Part shown: positions 25,727-33,851 of the stretch, piece by piece
Numbering within the stretch: position 1 is the stretch's first letter
How the letters are laid out: each line of letters starts with the position of its first letter
DNA from: Bacteroidales bacterium
Lineage (GTDB): Bacteria > Bacteroidota > Bacteroidia > Bacteroidales > UBA932
DNA length: 44,090 nt
NCBI GenBank assembly: GCA_017962235.1
Contig: JAGCVS010000001.1
Coordinates: 1-44,090 of the forward strand
Reading direction: 5' to 3'
Translations under genes and position numbers: made by a program
Notes under the pieces: generated by a model
What the model was told of the DNA's origin: nothing
The model's input: the letters and a program-made list of their open reading frames with translations, nothing else
Databases searched by the model: none

Positions 25727-26779
25727 ATGAAAAGGATTCTTACAATAGCAGCGGTCTTGCTGCTCTCGGTTGCGTCATTTGCGCAGACCAGGACTTATGT
25801 AATAGGGTTCTACAACCTTGAGAACCTCTTTGACATATACGACGACCCCGCCAAGAACGACCAGGAGTATCTCCCTGACGGAGCCAACAACTGGACCCAG
25901 GCCAAGTACGAGAAGAAACTCGCCAACATGGCCAAGGTAATCCGCTCCATGAAAGACGACAACGGCCGCTATCACACGATTCTGGGTGTGAGCGAGATTG
26001 AGAACCGAATGGTGCTGGAAGACCTCGTGGCACAGCCGGCTATCGCAGACGCCAACTATCAGATAGTGCACTACGACGGCCCCGACCGCCGCGGCGTGGA
26101 CGTGGCGCTGCTCTACAAGCCGGAGCAGTTCAACTTCATAGAGTCAGAATCGATTCCGTTCACCTTTACTGGGAGCGAGATTGATTTCAGCGACACCGAT
26201 ACGGATTATTTCCGCACCCGCGACATCCTTATGGTGCACGGCACCATCGCCGGCGAGCATTTCGCCTTCTATGTGATGCACCTTCCGTCGCGAGTGGGCG
26301 GCAAGGGGGGCAACCTCCGCGCCCGCGGTGCAGAAATCGCCTATCAGCATTCGCTGCGTATGATGGAGAAGTATCCCGGCATCAAGATAGTGGCAATGGG
26401 TGATATGAACGACGACCCGTTTGACGAGAGTATGGCGGTTTATTATCACGGCCGCGAAACTCTTGAAGAGGTGGGTGAGCAGGATTACTTCAATCCCTTC
26501 CTGAAGATGGTGAAGGACGGCATGGGCTCGCTTTGCTATCAGGGACAGTGGAGCATATACGACCAGCTTCTGGTGAACAGGGACCTGGCGCTCGCCCCGG
26601 AAGGCGGCCTGAAATTGATGGCGATAAACAAGGGTTACTACGGCCGTATCTATAAGAAGCGCTTCATGACCACCAAGAGCGGTCAGTACAAGGGCTATCC
26701 GCTCAGGACATTCTCCCAGGGAGGCTTTATCAACGGCTACAGCGACCATTTCCCCACCTATATAGTAATCAGCAAATAA
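25727..26779 (+). CDS. Exported endonuclease/exonuclease/phosphatase family protein
   Basis: EEP-fold enzymes are metal-dependent phosphodiesterases (DNase I, exonuclease III, phosphatases). The 350-residue product has a Sec signal peptide ending at about residue 19-20 (ASFAQ) and the family motifs in order: FYNLENLFD, VSEIEN, GVDVALLYKP, MGDMNDDPFD and a C-terminal YSDHFPTYIV, with the acidic and His residues of the active site present. No lipobox, so periplasmic or secreted. Second nuclease-type enzyme of the operon; it could trim products of the DRGH nuclease or act as a phosphodiesterase. Gaps of 2 nt upstream and 8 nt downstream. Confidence 0.88.
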   Translation: MKRILTIAAVLLLSVASFAQTRTYVIGFYNLENLFDIYDDPAKNDQEYLPDGANNWTQAKYEKKLANMAKVIRSMKDDNGRYHTILGVSEIENRMVLEDLVAQPAIADANYQIVHYDGPDRRGVDVALLYKPEQFNFIESESIPFTFTGSEIDFSDTDTDYFRTRDILMVHGTIAGEHFAFYVMHLPSRVGGKGGNLRARGAEIAYQHSLRMMEKYPGIKIVAMGDMNDDPFDESMAVYYHGRETLEEVGEQDYFNPFLKMVKDGMGSLCYQGQWSIYDQLLVNRDLALAPEGGLKLMAINKGYYGRIYKKRFMTTKSGQYKGYPLRTFSQGGFINGYSDHFPTYIVISK

Positions 26780-26787
26780 CAGCAACG

Positions 26788-29736
26788 ATGATAAAACGTA
26801 TTACATTATCAATAATCCTGCTTTTCGCCGCTCTTTCGCTGTGGGCGCAGATTCCCACGGGCGGTGTCAAGGGCGTGGTTGTGAGCCGTGACGGGCGTGT
26901 CCCGGTGCCCGGCGCTGAGGTCGTCCTGAGTCAGGGCGGCGTCCAGATTGCCGGCTGCACCACGGGCGACCAGGGCGCATTCCTGATAGAGGCGCTCGCA
27001 AACGGCATGTACTCGATGACCATCACCGCCAACGGATTCGTCAGCACAGAAGTGAATGTCACAGTGGATGACGGATTCGTGAAGGATATGATGCGCATCT
27101 CGATGACTCCGGAGCTGATGGTGGCGGAGGTGGACGACTCCAGTTTTGTGGAGTTTGACATGGACGATTCCGGCTACACCGACAACCCCACTATCATGTA
27201 CGGCACCACCGACGTGTTTACCAGCGTTGCGGGCTACGGCTTCAGCTCCATCCGCTTCAAGAACCGCGGCTACGAGAGCGAGAGCCAGGACGTTTATCTG
27301 GCGGGAGTCAAGATGAACGACGCCATTACCGGATATTCCCCTTTCAGCCTTTGGAGCGGTCTCAACGAGGCGATGCGCAGCAAGGAGACCACCATCGGCA
27401 TGGAGTCGGCTGAATATGGACTGGGCCACTTTAACGGCACCACCAATCTGCTTGGCAACCCATCTGCGGTGCGTCCCGGATGGCGGTTCAGCCTGCTTAG
27501 CAACAGCGCGCTGTACCGTTTGCGCCTGATGGCCAACTACGCCTCCGGCGATCTGGACAACGGCCTCTCTTATGCAATCAACGTATCAGTACGTGCCGGC
27601 GGCAACGACTGGATAGACGGTGTCTACTACAAGAACTTCTCTTACTATGCAGGTATTGAGAAAAAGTTCAACGACAACAGCCGTCTGGCTCTGTTCACAT
27701 TTGCAAATACCGGCCAGAGGGGTGCCCAGAATGCTTCCACCCAGGAGGTTTACGATTTGATGGGTACCAACCTGTATAACTCCAACTGGGGCTATCAGAA
27801 CGGCGTGGTGCGCAACGCCCGCGTGCGCAAGACCTTCGAACCCGTCACGGTGCTGAAGTACACCGCGTCTCCCACCGACAAGCTGGATGTGGCGGCCACG
27901 CTGCTGTACCGCTGCGGATGGAACGGCTACACTGCCCTTGACTGGTACGATGCCCCCGACCCGCGCCCCGACTACTATCGCAACCTGCCCAGCTATTTCT
28001 ACATGGACGACGATGATTACAACCGTCTCAACGAGGGCAAGTACAACTGGGCGCTGGAGTCCTGGTCCAACCATTCTCGCGACTATGCGAACTATCAGCA
28101 CATCAACTGGGACCGTCTCTACAACGTGAACTACAATCAGGCCGACGGCCGCAGCAAGTATGCTCAGGAGCAGCGTCACGTGGACCAGCGCGACCTTAAC
28201 CTGGCGGCATCCATGCAGTGGTATCCCACCGACCAGTTCACTCTGCAGGCGGGCTTAAGCGGAAAGATAAACCGCACGGAGAACTACAAGAAGATCGCTG
28301 ACCTGCTGGGCGGACAGTATTACCTGAATATCGACCAGTTCGCAGAGCGCGACTTTGCCAGCAATGAGGCGCTGATTCAGAATGACCTGGATTACTTCCT
28401 GGCCAACGGCAGCGCTGAGAAGGTTGTAAAGGGCGGCAAATACGGCTACGACTATTATGCGCATGTGCGTAAGGGCAATCTCTGGGTCAACGGCATCTAC
28501 ACTGTGGGCGGCCTCACCGCATCGCTGGGCGCGAGCCTGGGATATGAGACCTTCTGGCGCGAAGGTCTGATGCGCAAGGGTCTGTTCGCCGGCCTGGACG
28601 ACAACGGAAGGGAGATAACCTATCAGGGCAAGACCCTCACCACCTACGACAACAAGGGGCAAGTGATATCGTCAAAGGGTAATTCTGACAAATGCAAGTT
28701 CCTGACTTATTCCACAAAGATGTCGCTGGCATACCTGATGACGGGTGGCCACCGCTTCAGCCTGAACGCAGGTTACTTTGCAGACGCTCCCACCTTTACA
28801 GACGCATTCGTATCGCCCCGTACCCGCAACACCATCATTGATGGCCTCACCACCCAGAAGACCATGTCGGCAGATGTCAACTATCAGTGGGGCGGCAACG
28901 GCTACAGCGTGCGTGTAACCGGATACTGGACCAAGATCAAAGACCAGACCGACCTGATGAGCGTCTACGACGACTCTCAGCAGTCTTTCGTCAACTTTGC
29001 GATGACCGGCATAGAGCAGCGTCACCTCGGCCTGGAAGTGGGCGCCAAAATGCCCCTCCCGGTGCAGGGCCTCTCGCTGTCGGGCGTGCTGAGCCTTGGC
29101 GAATACATCTACACCTCCAATCCCACCATGACGATGACCATAGACAACAGCGCGGATGTCATCTATGAGAACGTGGAGATTCCTTACTGGCAGGGCACTC
29201 CCAAGTATCGTCATGTTAATTACAACGGGGAGAGGGTGATAGAGTTTGACGTCCGCGGCGATGCCGTGATAGACGGTTATACAAAGCACCACGTCCCCTC
29301 CACACCTGAGCTGGCAACGGCGCTCGCGCTTAACTATCGCACCCGTTCTTACTGGTTCTTCGAACTCACCGGGCAGTTCTTTGCCAAGTCATATCTCGAC
29401 ATGAATCCGCTCTACCGCACAAACATCGCGGTGGGCGGTGCAGACGGCATCATCACGCCGGAGGAGGTCGAGTATATGACAGAGCAGGAGGAGTTCGACC
29501 CCGCGTTCCTGCTCAACCTGAGCATCGGCAAATCGTGGTATATCCACCGCAAATACAACATCGGCTTCTCGCTGAATGCGCAGAACCTGCTCAACGAGCT
29601 CAATGTGAAGACGGGCGGCTATGAGCAGAACCGCCTGATCTCCAGCCTTGGCAAAGACCGCTACTACCGGTTCAATTCCAAGTACTTCTACATGCCTGGA
29701 GCCAATTATATGTTGAACCTTTATTTCAGATTCTAA
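26788..29736 (+). CDS. TonB-dependent receptor without SusD partner
   Basis: Outer-membrane active transporter. The 982-residue product has a signal peptide (about 1-21), a carboxypeptidase regulatory-like domain (about 24-110), a plug region with FSSIRFKNRGYESESQDVYLAGVKMND, and a C-terminal barrel closing in LNLYFRF with terminal Phe. The typical SusC signature and a SusD gene are absent, so this is not a standard polysaccharide importer. Its place between an exported phosphodiesterase and a DUF5689-like lipoprotein suggests uptake of oligonucleotides, nucleotides or another phosphodiester product; this is inference from context only. Confidence 0.9.
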   Translation: MIKRITLSIILLFAALSLWAQIPTGGVKGVVVSRDGRVPVPGAEVVLSQGGVQIAGCTTGDQGAFLIEALANGMYSMTITANGFVSTEVNVTVDDGFVKDMMRISMTPELMVAEVDDSSFVEFDMDDSGYTDNPTIMYGTTDVFTSVAGYGFSSIRFKNRGYESESQDVYLAGVKMNDAITGYSPFSLWSGLNEAMRSKETTIGMESAEYGLGHFNGTTNLLGNPSAVRPGWRFSLLSNSALYRLRLMANYASGDLDNGLSYAINVSVRAGGNDWIDGVYYKNFSYYAGIEKKFNDNSRLALFTFANTGQRGAQNASTQEVYDLMGTNLYNSNWGYQNGVVRNARVRKTFEPVTVLKYTASPTDKLDVAATLLYRCGWNGYTALDWYDAPDPRPDYYRNLPSYFYMDDDDYNRLNEGKYNWALESWSNHSRDYANYQHINWDRLYNVNYNQADGRSKYAQEQRHVDQRDLNLAASMQWYPTDQFTLQAGLSGKINRTENYKKIADLLGGQYYLNIDQFAERDFASNEALIQNDLDYFLANGSAEKVVKGGKYGYDYYAHVRKGNLWVNGIYTVGGLTASLGASLGYETFWREGLMRKGLFAGLDDNGREITYQGKTLTTYDNKGQVISSKGNSDKCKFLTYSTKMSLAYLMTGGHRFSLNAGYFADAPTFTDAFVSPRTRNTIIDGLTTQKTMSADVNYQWGGNGYSVRVTGYWTKIKDQTDLMSVYDDSQQSFVNFAMTGIEQRHLGLEVGAKMPLPVQGLSLSGVLSLGEYIYTSNPTMTMTIDNSADVIYENVEIPYWQGTPKYRHVNYNGERVIEFDVRGDAVIDGYTKHHVPSTPELATALALNYRTRSYWFFELTGQFFAKSYLDMNPLYRTNIAVGGADGIITPEEVEYMTEQEEFDPAFLLNLSIGKSWYIHRKYNIGFSLNAQNLLNELNVKTGGYEQNRLISSLGKDRYYRFNSKYFYMPGANYMLNLYFRF

Positions 29737-29740
29737 GGAT

Positions 29741-30835
29741 ATGAAAAGGACATTATTGATATTCGCACTTGCGGCCGCACTGGTCTCCTGCACATCTCTC
29801 TACGAGGAGTTCGAACCGGTGTTCACCGGCAAATACGAGGCCCCCACTGCCGCCAAGAAGGTGGCGCTGGAGCCTAACATCACCATCGCCGACCTGTGCA
29901 AGATGTACAAGACGGCCATGCCCTGGAACGTAGACCAGAATCTGATTATCGCAGGCAAGGTCTCCACCACAGACAAGCCGGGCAACTTTTACAAGTCTCT
30001 CTACATCCAGGACGAGACGGGCGGCATAGAACTCAAGCTGGGGCGCAACGGTTTGTACAATTACTATCAGGAGGGGCAGATGCTGTATGTCCGCTGCTTT
30101 GGCCTCACGCTGGGCATGTACGGCTATAAAAGCGGCAACTATGGTGGTCAGGGTATGGTGCAGCTGGGCTATGAAGACCCCACCGGCTCTTATGAGACAT
30201 CGTATCTGGAGGCGCCCTATCTGATAGACTCCCACATTTTCGCCGGCGAGACCGGGGATAAGGTGGTGCCGGCCGTGATTACCGAGGCGCAGCTCCCCGG
30301 CAAGAACGATACCCAGGCTACCAATGAATATGTCGGGAAACTGGTTACCCTCAAGGGTCTCACATATGGCAACCAGGTGTTCTGCTTGATTTACATCAAC
30401 TCCAACAAAGATAAGAGTATGTCGGCAAACCGCATTTTCCTCTCAGATGAAACATGGGGCGTAACCACCTGGGCCATGAGCGAGAACAAGTTCAAGGAGT
30501 ACTTTGATTCCGGAGTGTGGGATTCAGTCAAGATTGGCAATGCGGGCGACTACAACTACGGTACTGTGGGCGAGCCCAACGACCCCGGTTTTGCCACCAG
30601 CAGGGCGGAGATCCGCGCCCATTCGGCTGCATACTCGGTGAGCCAGTACTTCAAGATGGGCAATACTGACATTGCGCTGCGTACCAGCGGCTATTCCAAG
30701 TTCGGTGACAACGAAATCCCCAAATCGGTGCTGGAAGGCAAAGCCACCGTGGATTTAACCGGCGTGCTCACCCTGTATCAGGGCACAATCCAGTTAATCG
30801 TCAATTCTCTGGACGATATTGTGGTTCACGAATAG
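29741..30835 (+). CDS. DUF5689-like (OB-fold) surface lipoprotein
   Basis: The 364-residue product has a lipobox (C17) and two beta-rich halves. The first (about 45-140) contains LIIAGKVSTTDKPGNFYKSLYIQDETGGIELKLG and LYVRCFGLTLG, the pattern of the DUF5689 family as I remember it; the second (about 170-362) contains EYVGKLVTLKGLTYG and ends in VLTLYQGTIQLIVNSLDDI, again OB-like. No catalytic residues. It follows the TonB-dependent receptor by 4 nt, the place a SusD-like capture protein takes in sugar loci, so it may be the receptor's substrate-binding partner. The gene ends 9 nt before the convergent BACON lipoprotein gene. Confidence 0.75.
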   Translation: MKRTLLIFALAAALVSCTSLYEEFEPVFTGKYEAPTAAKKVALEPNITIADLCKMYKTAMPWNVDQNLIIAGKVSTTDKPGNFYKSLYIQDETGGIELKLGRNGLYNYYQEGQMLYVRCFGLTLGMYGYKSGNYGGQGMVQLGYEDPTGSYETSYLEAPYLIDSHIFAGETGDKVVPAVITEAQLPGKNDTQATNEYVGKLVTLKGLTYGNQVFCLIYINSNKDKSMSANRIFLSDETWGVTTWAMSENKFKEYFDSGVWDSVKIGNAGDYNYGTVGEPNDPGFATSRAEIRAHSAAYSVSQYFKMGNTDIALRTSGYSKFGDNEIPKSVLEGKATVDLTGVLTLYQGTIQLIVNSLDDIVVHE

Positions 30836-30844
30836 AATGCTGAT

Positions 30845-31447
30845 TTACCGGTACTGGTAAAAACTGAAAGAATCAGAGTCACCGTCGATTGCAAAAATGA
30901 CGGTGATTTTTCTTACTGCTCCGGTGGTGTTGGCGGGAACGTTGACATTCACGGTAAAGCTGCCGATACCCTCTCCGGCGGGCTGGAATGTGACGCCTGG
31001 AGTGTCACTAGAGGCTGTCCACGGAGCATTGGCGGTAACATAGAGTTGCAGTATGCCGCCTTCTGCCGGCAGGGTGGGAGCCTCTCCCGATACGGAAATG
31101 TACGGCTTGTATCCCTGGGTGATATATGCGTATTTATAAGACGACCCGGCGGTGCTGCGGCAGTAGAACTGCACCTTTACGCAACTGGTGGTCCAGTTTT
31201 CTGTGGCGGGGATATCTACTCTGACAACATCGTCACCCACACCGTTTACCTTTGATACGGTGGCGGGGCACCCTTCTTCCAGCACCACTTTCCACGGCAA
31301 TTCCGTCATGATGGTGACATCAACAGTGCCGCCGGTATAGGGCACATAATTGAGGCTGGGGGTGATTCTTATGGTGGGGGAGAAGTTCTCCGCGCAGGAA
31401 CAGAGCACCGCCAGCGCTGCAAGCAATATCGGAAGGGCTTTTTTCAT
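30845..31447 (-). CDS. Lipoprotein with two BACON-like domains
   Basis: 200 residues, starting MKKALPILLAALAVLCSC (lipobox C18), then two BACON-like beta domains (about 25-110 and 115-200) with the telltale WKVVLEEG and PWTASSDTPGV strands. I chose the ATG at 31447; an in-frame GTG at 31453 lies too near the -7 box. No enzymatic motif. BACON domains usually mediate carbohydrate or surface binding. Convergent with the nuclease operon and divergent from another BACON lipoprotein, so it may have an accessory role there, but that is only positional. Confidence 0.75.
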   Translation of the reverse strand: MKKALPILLAALAVLCSCAENFSPTIRITPSLNYVPYTGGTVDVTIMTELPWKVVLEEGCPATVSKVNGVGDDVVRVDIPATENWTTSCVKVQFYCRSTAGSSYKYAYITQGYKPYISVSGEAPTLPAEGGILQLYVTANAPWTASSDTPGVTFQPAGEGIGSFTVNVNVPANTTGAVRKITVIFAIDGDSDSFSFYQYR

Positions 31448-31455
31448 ATACACTG

Positions 31456-31482
31456 CAAAGATATTAATTTTTTGTAACTTTG
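31456..31482. promoter_or_regulatory. Divergent -7 boxes between two BACON lipoprotein genes
   Basis: TATCTTTG on the minus strand (31463-31456) and TAACTTTG on the plus strand (31475-31482) both match TAnnTTTG. Neither has a clean -33 TTTG at the standard distance. The minus transcript would have only a few nt of leader. Confidence 0.4.
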
Positions 31483-31501
31483 CTTTGCTAAACTCTTTTG
31501 C

Positions 31502-31873
31502 ATGGGAAAGCGGCTCATATCGGCATTCGGGGCAGTTGCGGCGGTGGCCGTGGTTGTTGCGTGCATCTGCTTGTCGTCTTGCGAGAAGTATATCCTGCCG
31601 CGTCTGGAGTGCGACGTGGACACTATCTGGGCCCCCGTCTCCGGCGGCTTGTACGATGTGACGCTGTCTACCAATGTAAAATGGATGTTCGACAGCAACA
31701 CCATTCCGGAGTGGGTCACCATTGATGTTAAAAATGGCGAGAGCGACTATCAGGATGCCATTTATCCGCTAAAAGTTGAGGTCGGCCCCAACACCGCCGG
31801 CGAAGCCCGAGAGGCCGTCATGGTCTACTCCTCCGCCACCATCTCCAAAAAGCTTGTCGTAGAACAGAAATAA
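31502..31873 (+). CDS. Small lipoprotein with one BACON-like domain
   Basis: 123 residues. Signal with lipobox LSSC (C27), then one BACON-like domain (about 30-123) with WAPVSGGLYDVTLSTNVKW and a closing AVMVYSSATISKKLVVEQK. Function unknown; such short proteins look like detached binding domains. The stop codon at 31871-31873 is directly followed by a tRNA-Gly 3' remnant and a palindromic terminator. Part of a cluster of BACON proteins with the neighbours at 30845 and 22561. Confidence 0.7.
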   Translation: MGKRLISAFGAVAAVAVVVACICLSSCEKYILPRLECDVDTIWAPVSGGLYDVTLSTNVKWMFDSNTIPEWVTIDVKNGESDYQDAIYPLKVEVGPNTAGEAREAVMVYSSATISKKLVVEQK

Positions 31874-31875
31874 CC

Positions 31876-31909
31876 GGGGTCACCGGTTCGAGTCTCGTTT
31901 TCCGCTCTC
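31876..31909 (+). pseudogene. tRNA-Gly 3' fragment (T arm and acceptor 3' strand)
   Basis: GTTCGAGTCTCGTTTTCCGC plus the following TCT (31886-31908) is identical to the 3' end of the tRNA-Gly gene at 34964-35036, and GGGGTC just before matches its variable loop. No 5' half exists upstream, where the BACON gene ends, and the T stem no longer pairs (ACCGG against CTCGT). It lies in inverted orientation to the intact tRNA. Confidence 0.7.
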
Positions 31910-31949
31910 AAAAAGTCCAGCAAACTGCTGGACTTTTTGAGAGCGGAAA
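31899..31949. terminator. Perfect 24-bp palindrome with terminator core
   Basis: Arms 31899-31922 and 31926-31949 are exact reverse complements around AAC. The core AAAAAGTCCAGCA/TGCTGGACTTTTT is almost the same as the terminator after tRNA-Gly (34929-34959). The outer part is the acceptor 3' strand of the tRNA fragment and its mirror image. Likely ends transcription of the BACON gene. Confidence 0.7.
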
Positions 31950-31952
31950 TTT

Positions 31953-32078
31953 ACCCCCCTGTCGCTTCGCGACATCCCCCCAGGGGGAAAATGCCGGAAC
32001 CTGCTTCGCAGAACCCGGGTGGCTTCGTGGCTCGTGTCCTTCGGACGCTCTCACACTCCGCCACGGCGCTGAAGCGCC
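31953..32078. repeat. Cluster of small GC-rich hairpins with TTC/TTCG-type loops
   Basis: Within about 125 nt lie TGTCGC-TTC-GCGACA (31960-31974), flanked by C-runs and a matching CAGGGGG, then CTGC-TTC-GCAG, GTCC-TTC-GGAC and GGCGC-TGAA-GCGCC. No reading frame is convincing. It looks like a dispersed structured intergenic element rather than a gene. Confidence 0.45.
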
Positions 32079-32105
32079 TTACTACGTGTCGGGACTCTTT
32101 CCCCA

Positions 32106-32136
32106 CTAAAAAAACAGCAGCCTTTCGACTGCTGTT
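32106..32136 (-). terminator. Intrinsic terminator after the lipocalin-like gene
   Basis: On the minus strand AACAGCAG, 8-nt loop, CTGCTGTT followed by a run of T (complement of the A-run 32108-32114), starting about 20 nt after the stop of the gene at 32157. Confidence 0.75.
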
Positions 32137-32156
32137 ATTGTTGTATGTAGGATAAC

Positions 32157-33122
32157 CTAGCGTTTGCAAACCAAGAGGTTCAGCCCCACTACGCCGCCGT
32201 AAGCCTCTTTGCCGTTGCTTGCTACGCAAAGGTAAAAGTCGCAAAGGCTCATGGCAACATCATACTGGCTCTCTCCCCACTCATAAAGCATGAATTTAAA
32301 CAGATACGGCTCTTTCTTGTATTCCGGGTCGTTAGGGTCCGGTTTCTTACCCATAGCCAGTATCTGGGTTATTGTATACCACGAATAGGGACTTTGTAAT
32401 GCGAAGGTCTCTGCATTCATGCTGCCGTAAGAGTTATCCCATGTTGCAGGGGTCTCATCTGTAGGCGGACCCCATGCATTCCAGCCAATAGAACCCGACC
32501 TGTCGTCGCCGGTCCTGTATGCTGCAGTCCAGATGTGATCGTTGTCGGTTTCGATGTGCATCTTACCATTGGCGAGGGTGTATGTTCCCTGGATATGGAA
32601 TCCCCACATGGGGACATACAGATCCACGGTCTTGCCTTTTATCACCATGCAGAAGCTGTAATCGGCATCAGGAGTATACGCTTCGGGCTTTACACCGCTG
32701 TGGCTTGCATCCCACCTGCCGTCAGACAGCTTGCCAGAATCTACTGTAGCGCCCTCTTTGATGAAACACTCATAGGAGCGGGTCATTTCTGAGCCCGTGC
32801 CATATTCAGAAATTAATACCAACCATGCTTTTCCGCCGGTGAGCACAACTTTAACGTTCCATGCTTCGCCGCCGTTGGGTATGCAGGTCAGTTTGTTATC
32901 GGACATTGTCCAACTTCCGGCAATATTTTCTCCCCATCTGACATCTTTATATGTACCGTCTCCGTTAAAAACAAAAGCAGGGGTTCCGTCAGACAGCCAG
33001 GTGCCAACCAGGTCGGCACTGGTTACCTTTTCGTCATTGCCACTGGGTCCGTCTTCCTTCTCGCAACTAACTGCAATAAGGGCGAACACCGCTAAAAGAG
33101 CAACGAATAATCTTTTTGCCAT
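32157..33122 (-). CDS. Lipocalin-like lipoprotein
   Basis: Function unknown; envelope lipoprotein. I chose the ATG at 33122 because MAKRLFVALLAVFALIAVSC is a clear lipoprotein signal (C20); in-frame codons further upstream belong to the leader. The 321-residue product contains a lipocalin-like unit (about 32-125: DLVGTWLSDG, FVFNGDGTYKDVRWGENIAGSW) and a second, related half (about 135-310: GKTVDLYVPMWGFHIQGTYTLANGKMHIE). It follows the YeaQ-type gene by 20 nt and is probably the third gene of the transcript that starts with the rSAM-associated lipoprotein. Confidence 0.7.
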   Translation of the reverse strand: MAKRLFVALLAVFALIAVSCEKEDGPSGNDEKVTSADLVGTWLSDGTPAFVFNGDGTYKDVRWGENIAGSWTMSDNKLTCIPNGGEAWNVKVVLTGGKAWLVLISEYGTGSEMTRSYECFIKEGATVDSGKLSDGRWDASHSGVKPEAYTPDADYSFCMVIKGKTVDLYVPMWGFHIQGTYTLANGKMHIETDNDHIWTAAYRTGDDRSGSIGWNAWGPPTDETPATWDNSYGSMNAETFALQSPYSWYTITQILAMGKKPDPNDPEYKKEPYLFKFMLYEWGESQYDVAMSLCDFYLCVASNGKEAYGGVVGLNLLVCKR

Positions 33123-33142
33123 AATAGTTTGATTTACCGATT

Positions 33143-33400
33143 CTACTTGAAAAGTTTCTTGATGGCGTTCCAAACTGCCAGAAGCACAACAGCACCGATA
33201 ACGGCACTTACAATCTGACCGTACCACTGAGACCAGAAAGATCCGCCGGCACCAATCAGGCCGAGAAGCCAGCCACCCACAACACCGCCCAGAAGGCCGA
33301 TGATGATGTTCCAGAGCAGACCGCCCTTGTCCTTGATAACAAAGAATCCGGCCAGCCAGCCTGCGACTGCACCGATAAGTAAAGTGATGATAATGTTCAT
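33143..33400 (-). CDS. GlsB/YeaQ/YmgE family membrane protein
   Basis: 85-residue inner-membrane protein of the transglycosylase-associated family, with three hydrophobic Gly-rich segments (IIITLLIGAVAGWLAGFFVI, LLWNIIIGLLGGVVGGWLLG and IVSAVIGAVVLLAVW). Family members are linked to stress responses, but no biochemical activity is established. The family label GlsB here is unrelated to the glycine-lipid enzyme at 4806. The gene starts 6 nt after the stop of the upstream lipoprotein, so both are co-transcribed. Confidence 0.92.
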   Translation of the reverse strand: MNIIITLLIGAVAGWLAGFFVIKDKGGLLWNIIIGLLGGVVGGWLLGLIGAGGSFWSQWYGQIVSAVIGAVVLLAVWNAIKKLFK

Positions 33401-33406
33401 AATGTT

Positions 33407-33787
33407 TTATTTATTGGTTGTTTCAATCAACTTTATGACGATATCCCTTTCACTCAGGTCCTCAAAGGTTGTATCCTTTGCAGCATATTTACCGGAAGGG
33501 TCCTCGAAACGGATGGGAGAACTCTTTTCTGCCTCCCAGCTGAAAGGCATCTGCACAGAGCAGCGGCCATCGGCATCGGTAATACCGAGTTCCAAGGGAT
33601 CTGCATTTCCCCTGTTTGCAAGAATCTTGATACCCTCCAGAGGAGTGCCGGCCTTATCTGCCTCCAGAACGAATGTCATAGGGGTAACCCCCATATCCAA
33701 ACCCTGAGGGGTTCCGTAACATGCTTGAAAAATGAATAGTGCAGTGGTGAGGGTCGAGGCCTTCAATATATTATGCAACCATTTCAT
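33407..33787 (-). CDS. Putative lipoprotein of the rSAM/lipoprotein system
   Basis: 126 residues with a signal and a lipobox ending at C23 (FQACYGTPQ), followed by a beta-rich domain (about 36-124) like carboxypeptidase regulatory/CNA-B domains. CYG followed by a Pro/Thr-rich stretch is the hallmark, as I recall it, of small Bacteroidetes lipoproteins (TIGR04134) that occur beside a dedicated radical SAM protein (TIGR04133). Exactly such a gene lies divergently 64 nt away. The protein is therefore the likely substrate of a peptide modification, possibly at the CYGTPQ region or the single further Cys (C76). The nature of the modification is unknown. Confidence 0.8.
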   Translation of the reverse strand: MKWLHNILKASTLTTALFIFQACYGTPQGLDMGVTPMTFVLEADKAGTPLEGIKILANRGNADPLELGITDADGRCSVQMPFSWEAEKSSPIRFEDPSGKYAAKDTTFEDLSERDIVIKLIETTNK

Positions 33788-33812
33788 AGATTGGGGATTT
33801 GTTCTCTCTATG

Positions 33813-33847
33813 CAAAGCTACTAAAAAAATACAATTTTCTAAATTTG
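33813..33847. promoter_or_regulatory. Divergent promoters of the rSAM/lipoprotein pair
   Basis: Minus strand TAGCTTTG (33820-33813), about 25 nt before the lipoprotein ATG. Plus strand TAAATTTG (33840-33847), which ends only 4 nt before the rSAM ATG at 33852, so that transcript would be leaderless or nearly so. Confidence 0.5.
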
Positions 33848-33851
33848 TAGT

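Noticed and set aside
26788-30835. SusC/SusD-type polysaccharide locus
   Set aside because: The receptor lacks the SusC signature and the following lipoprotein is DUF5689-like, not SusD; no glycanase is present.
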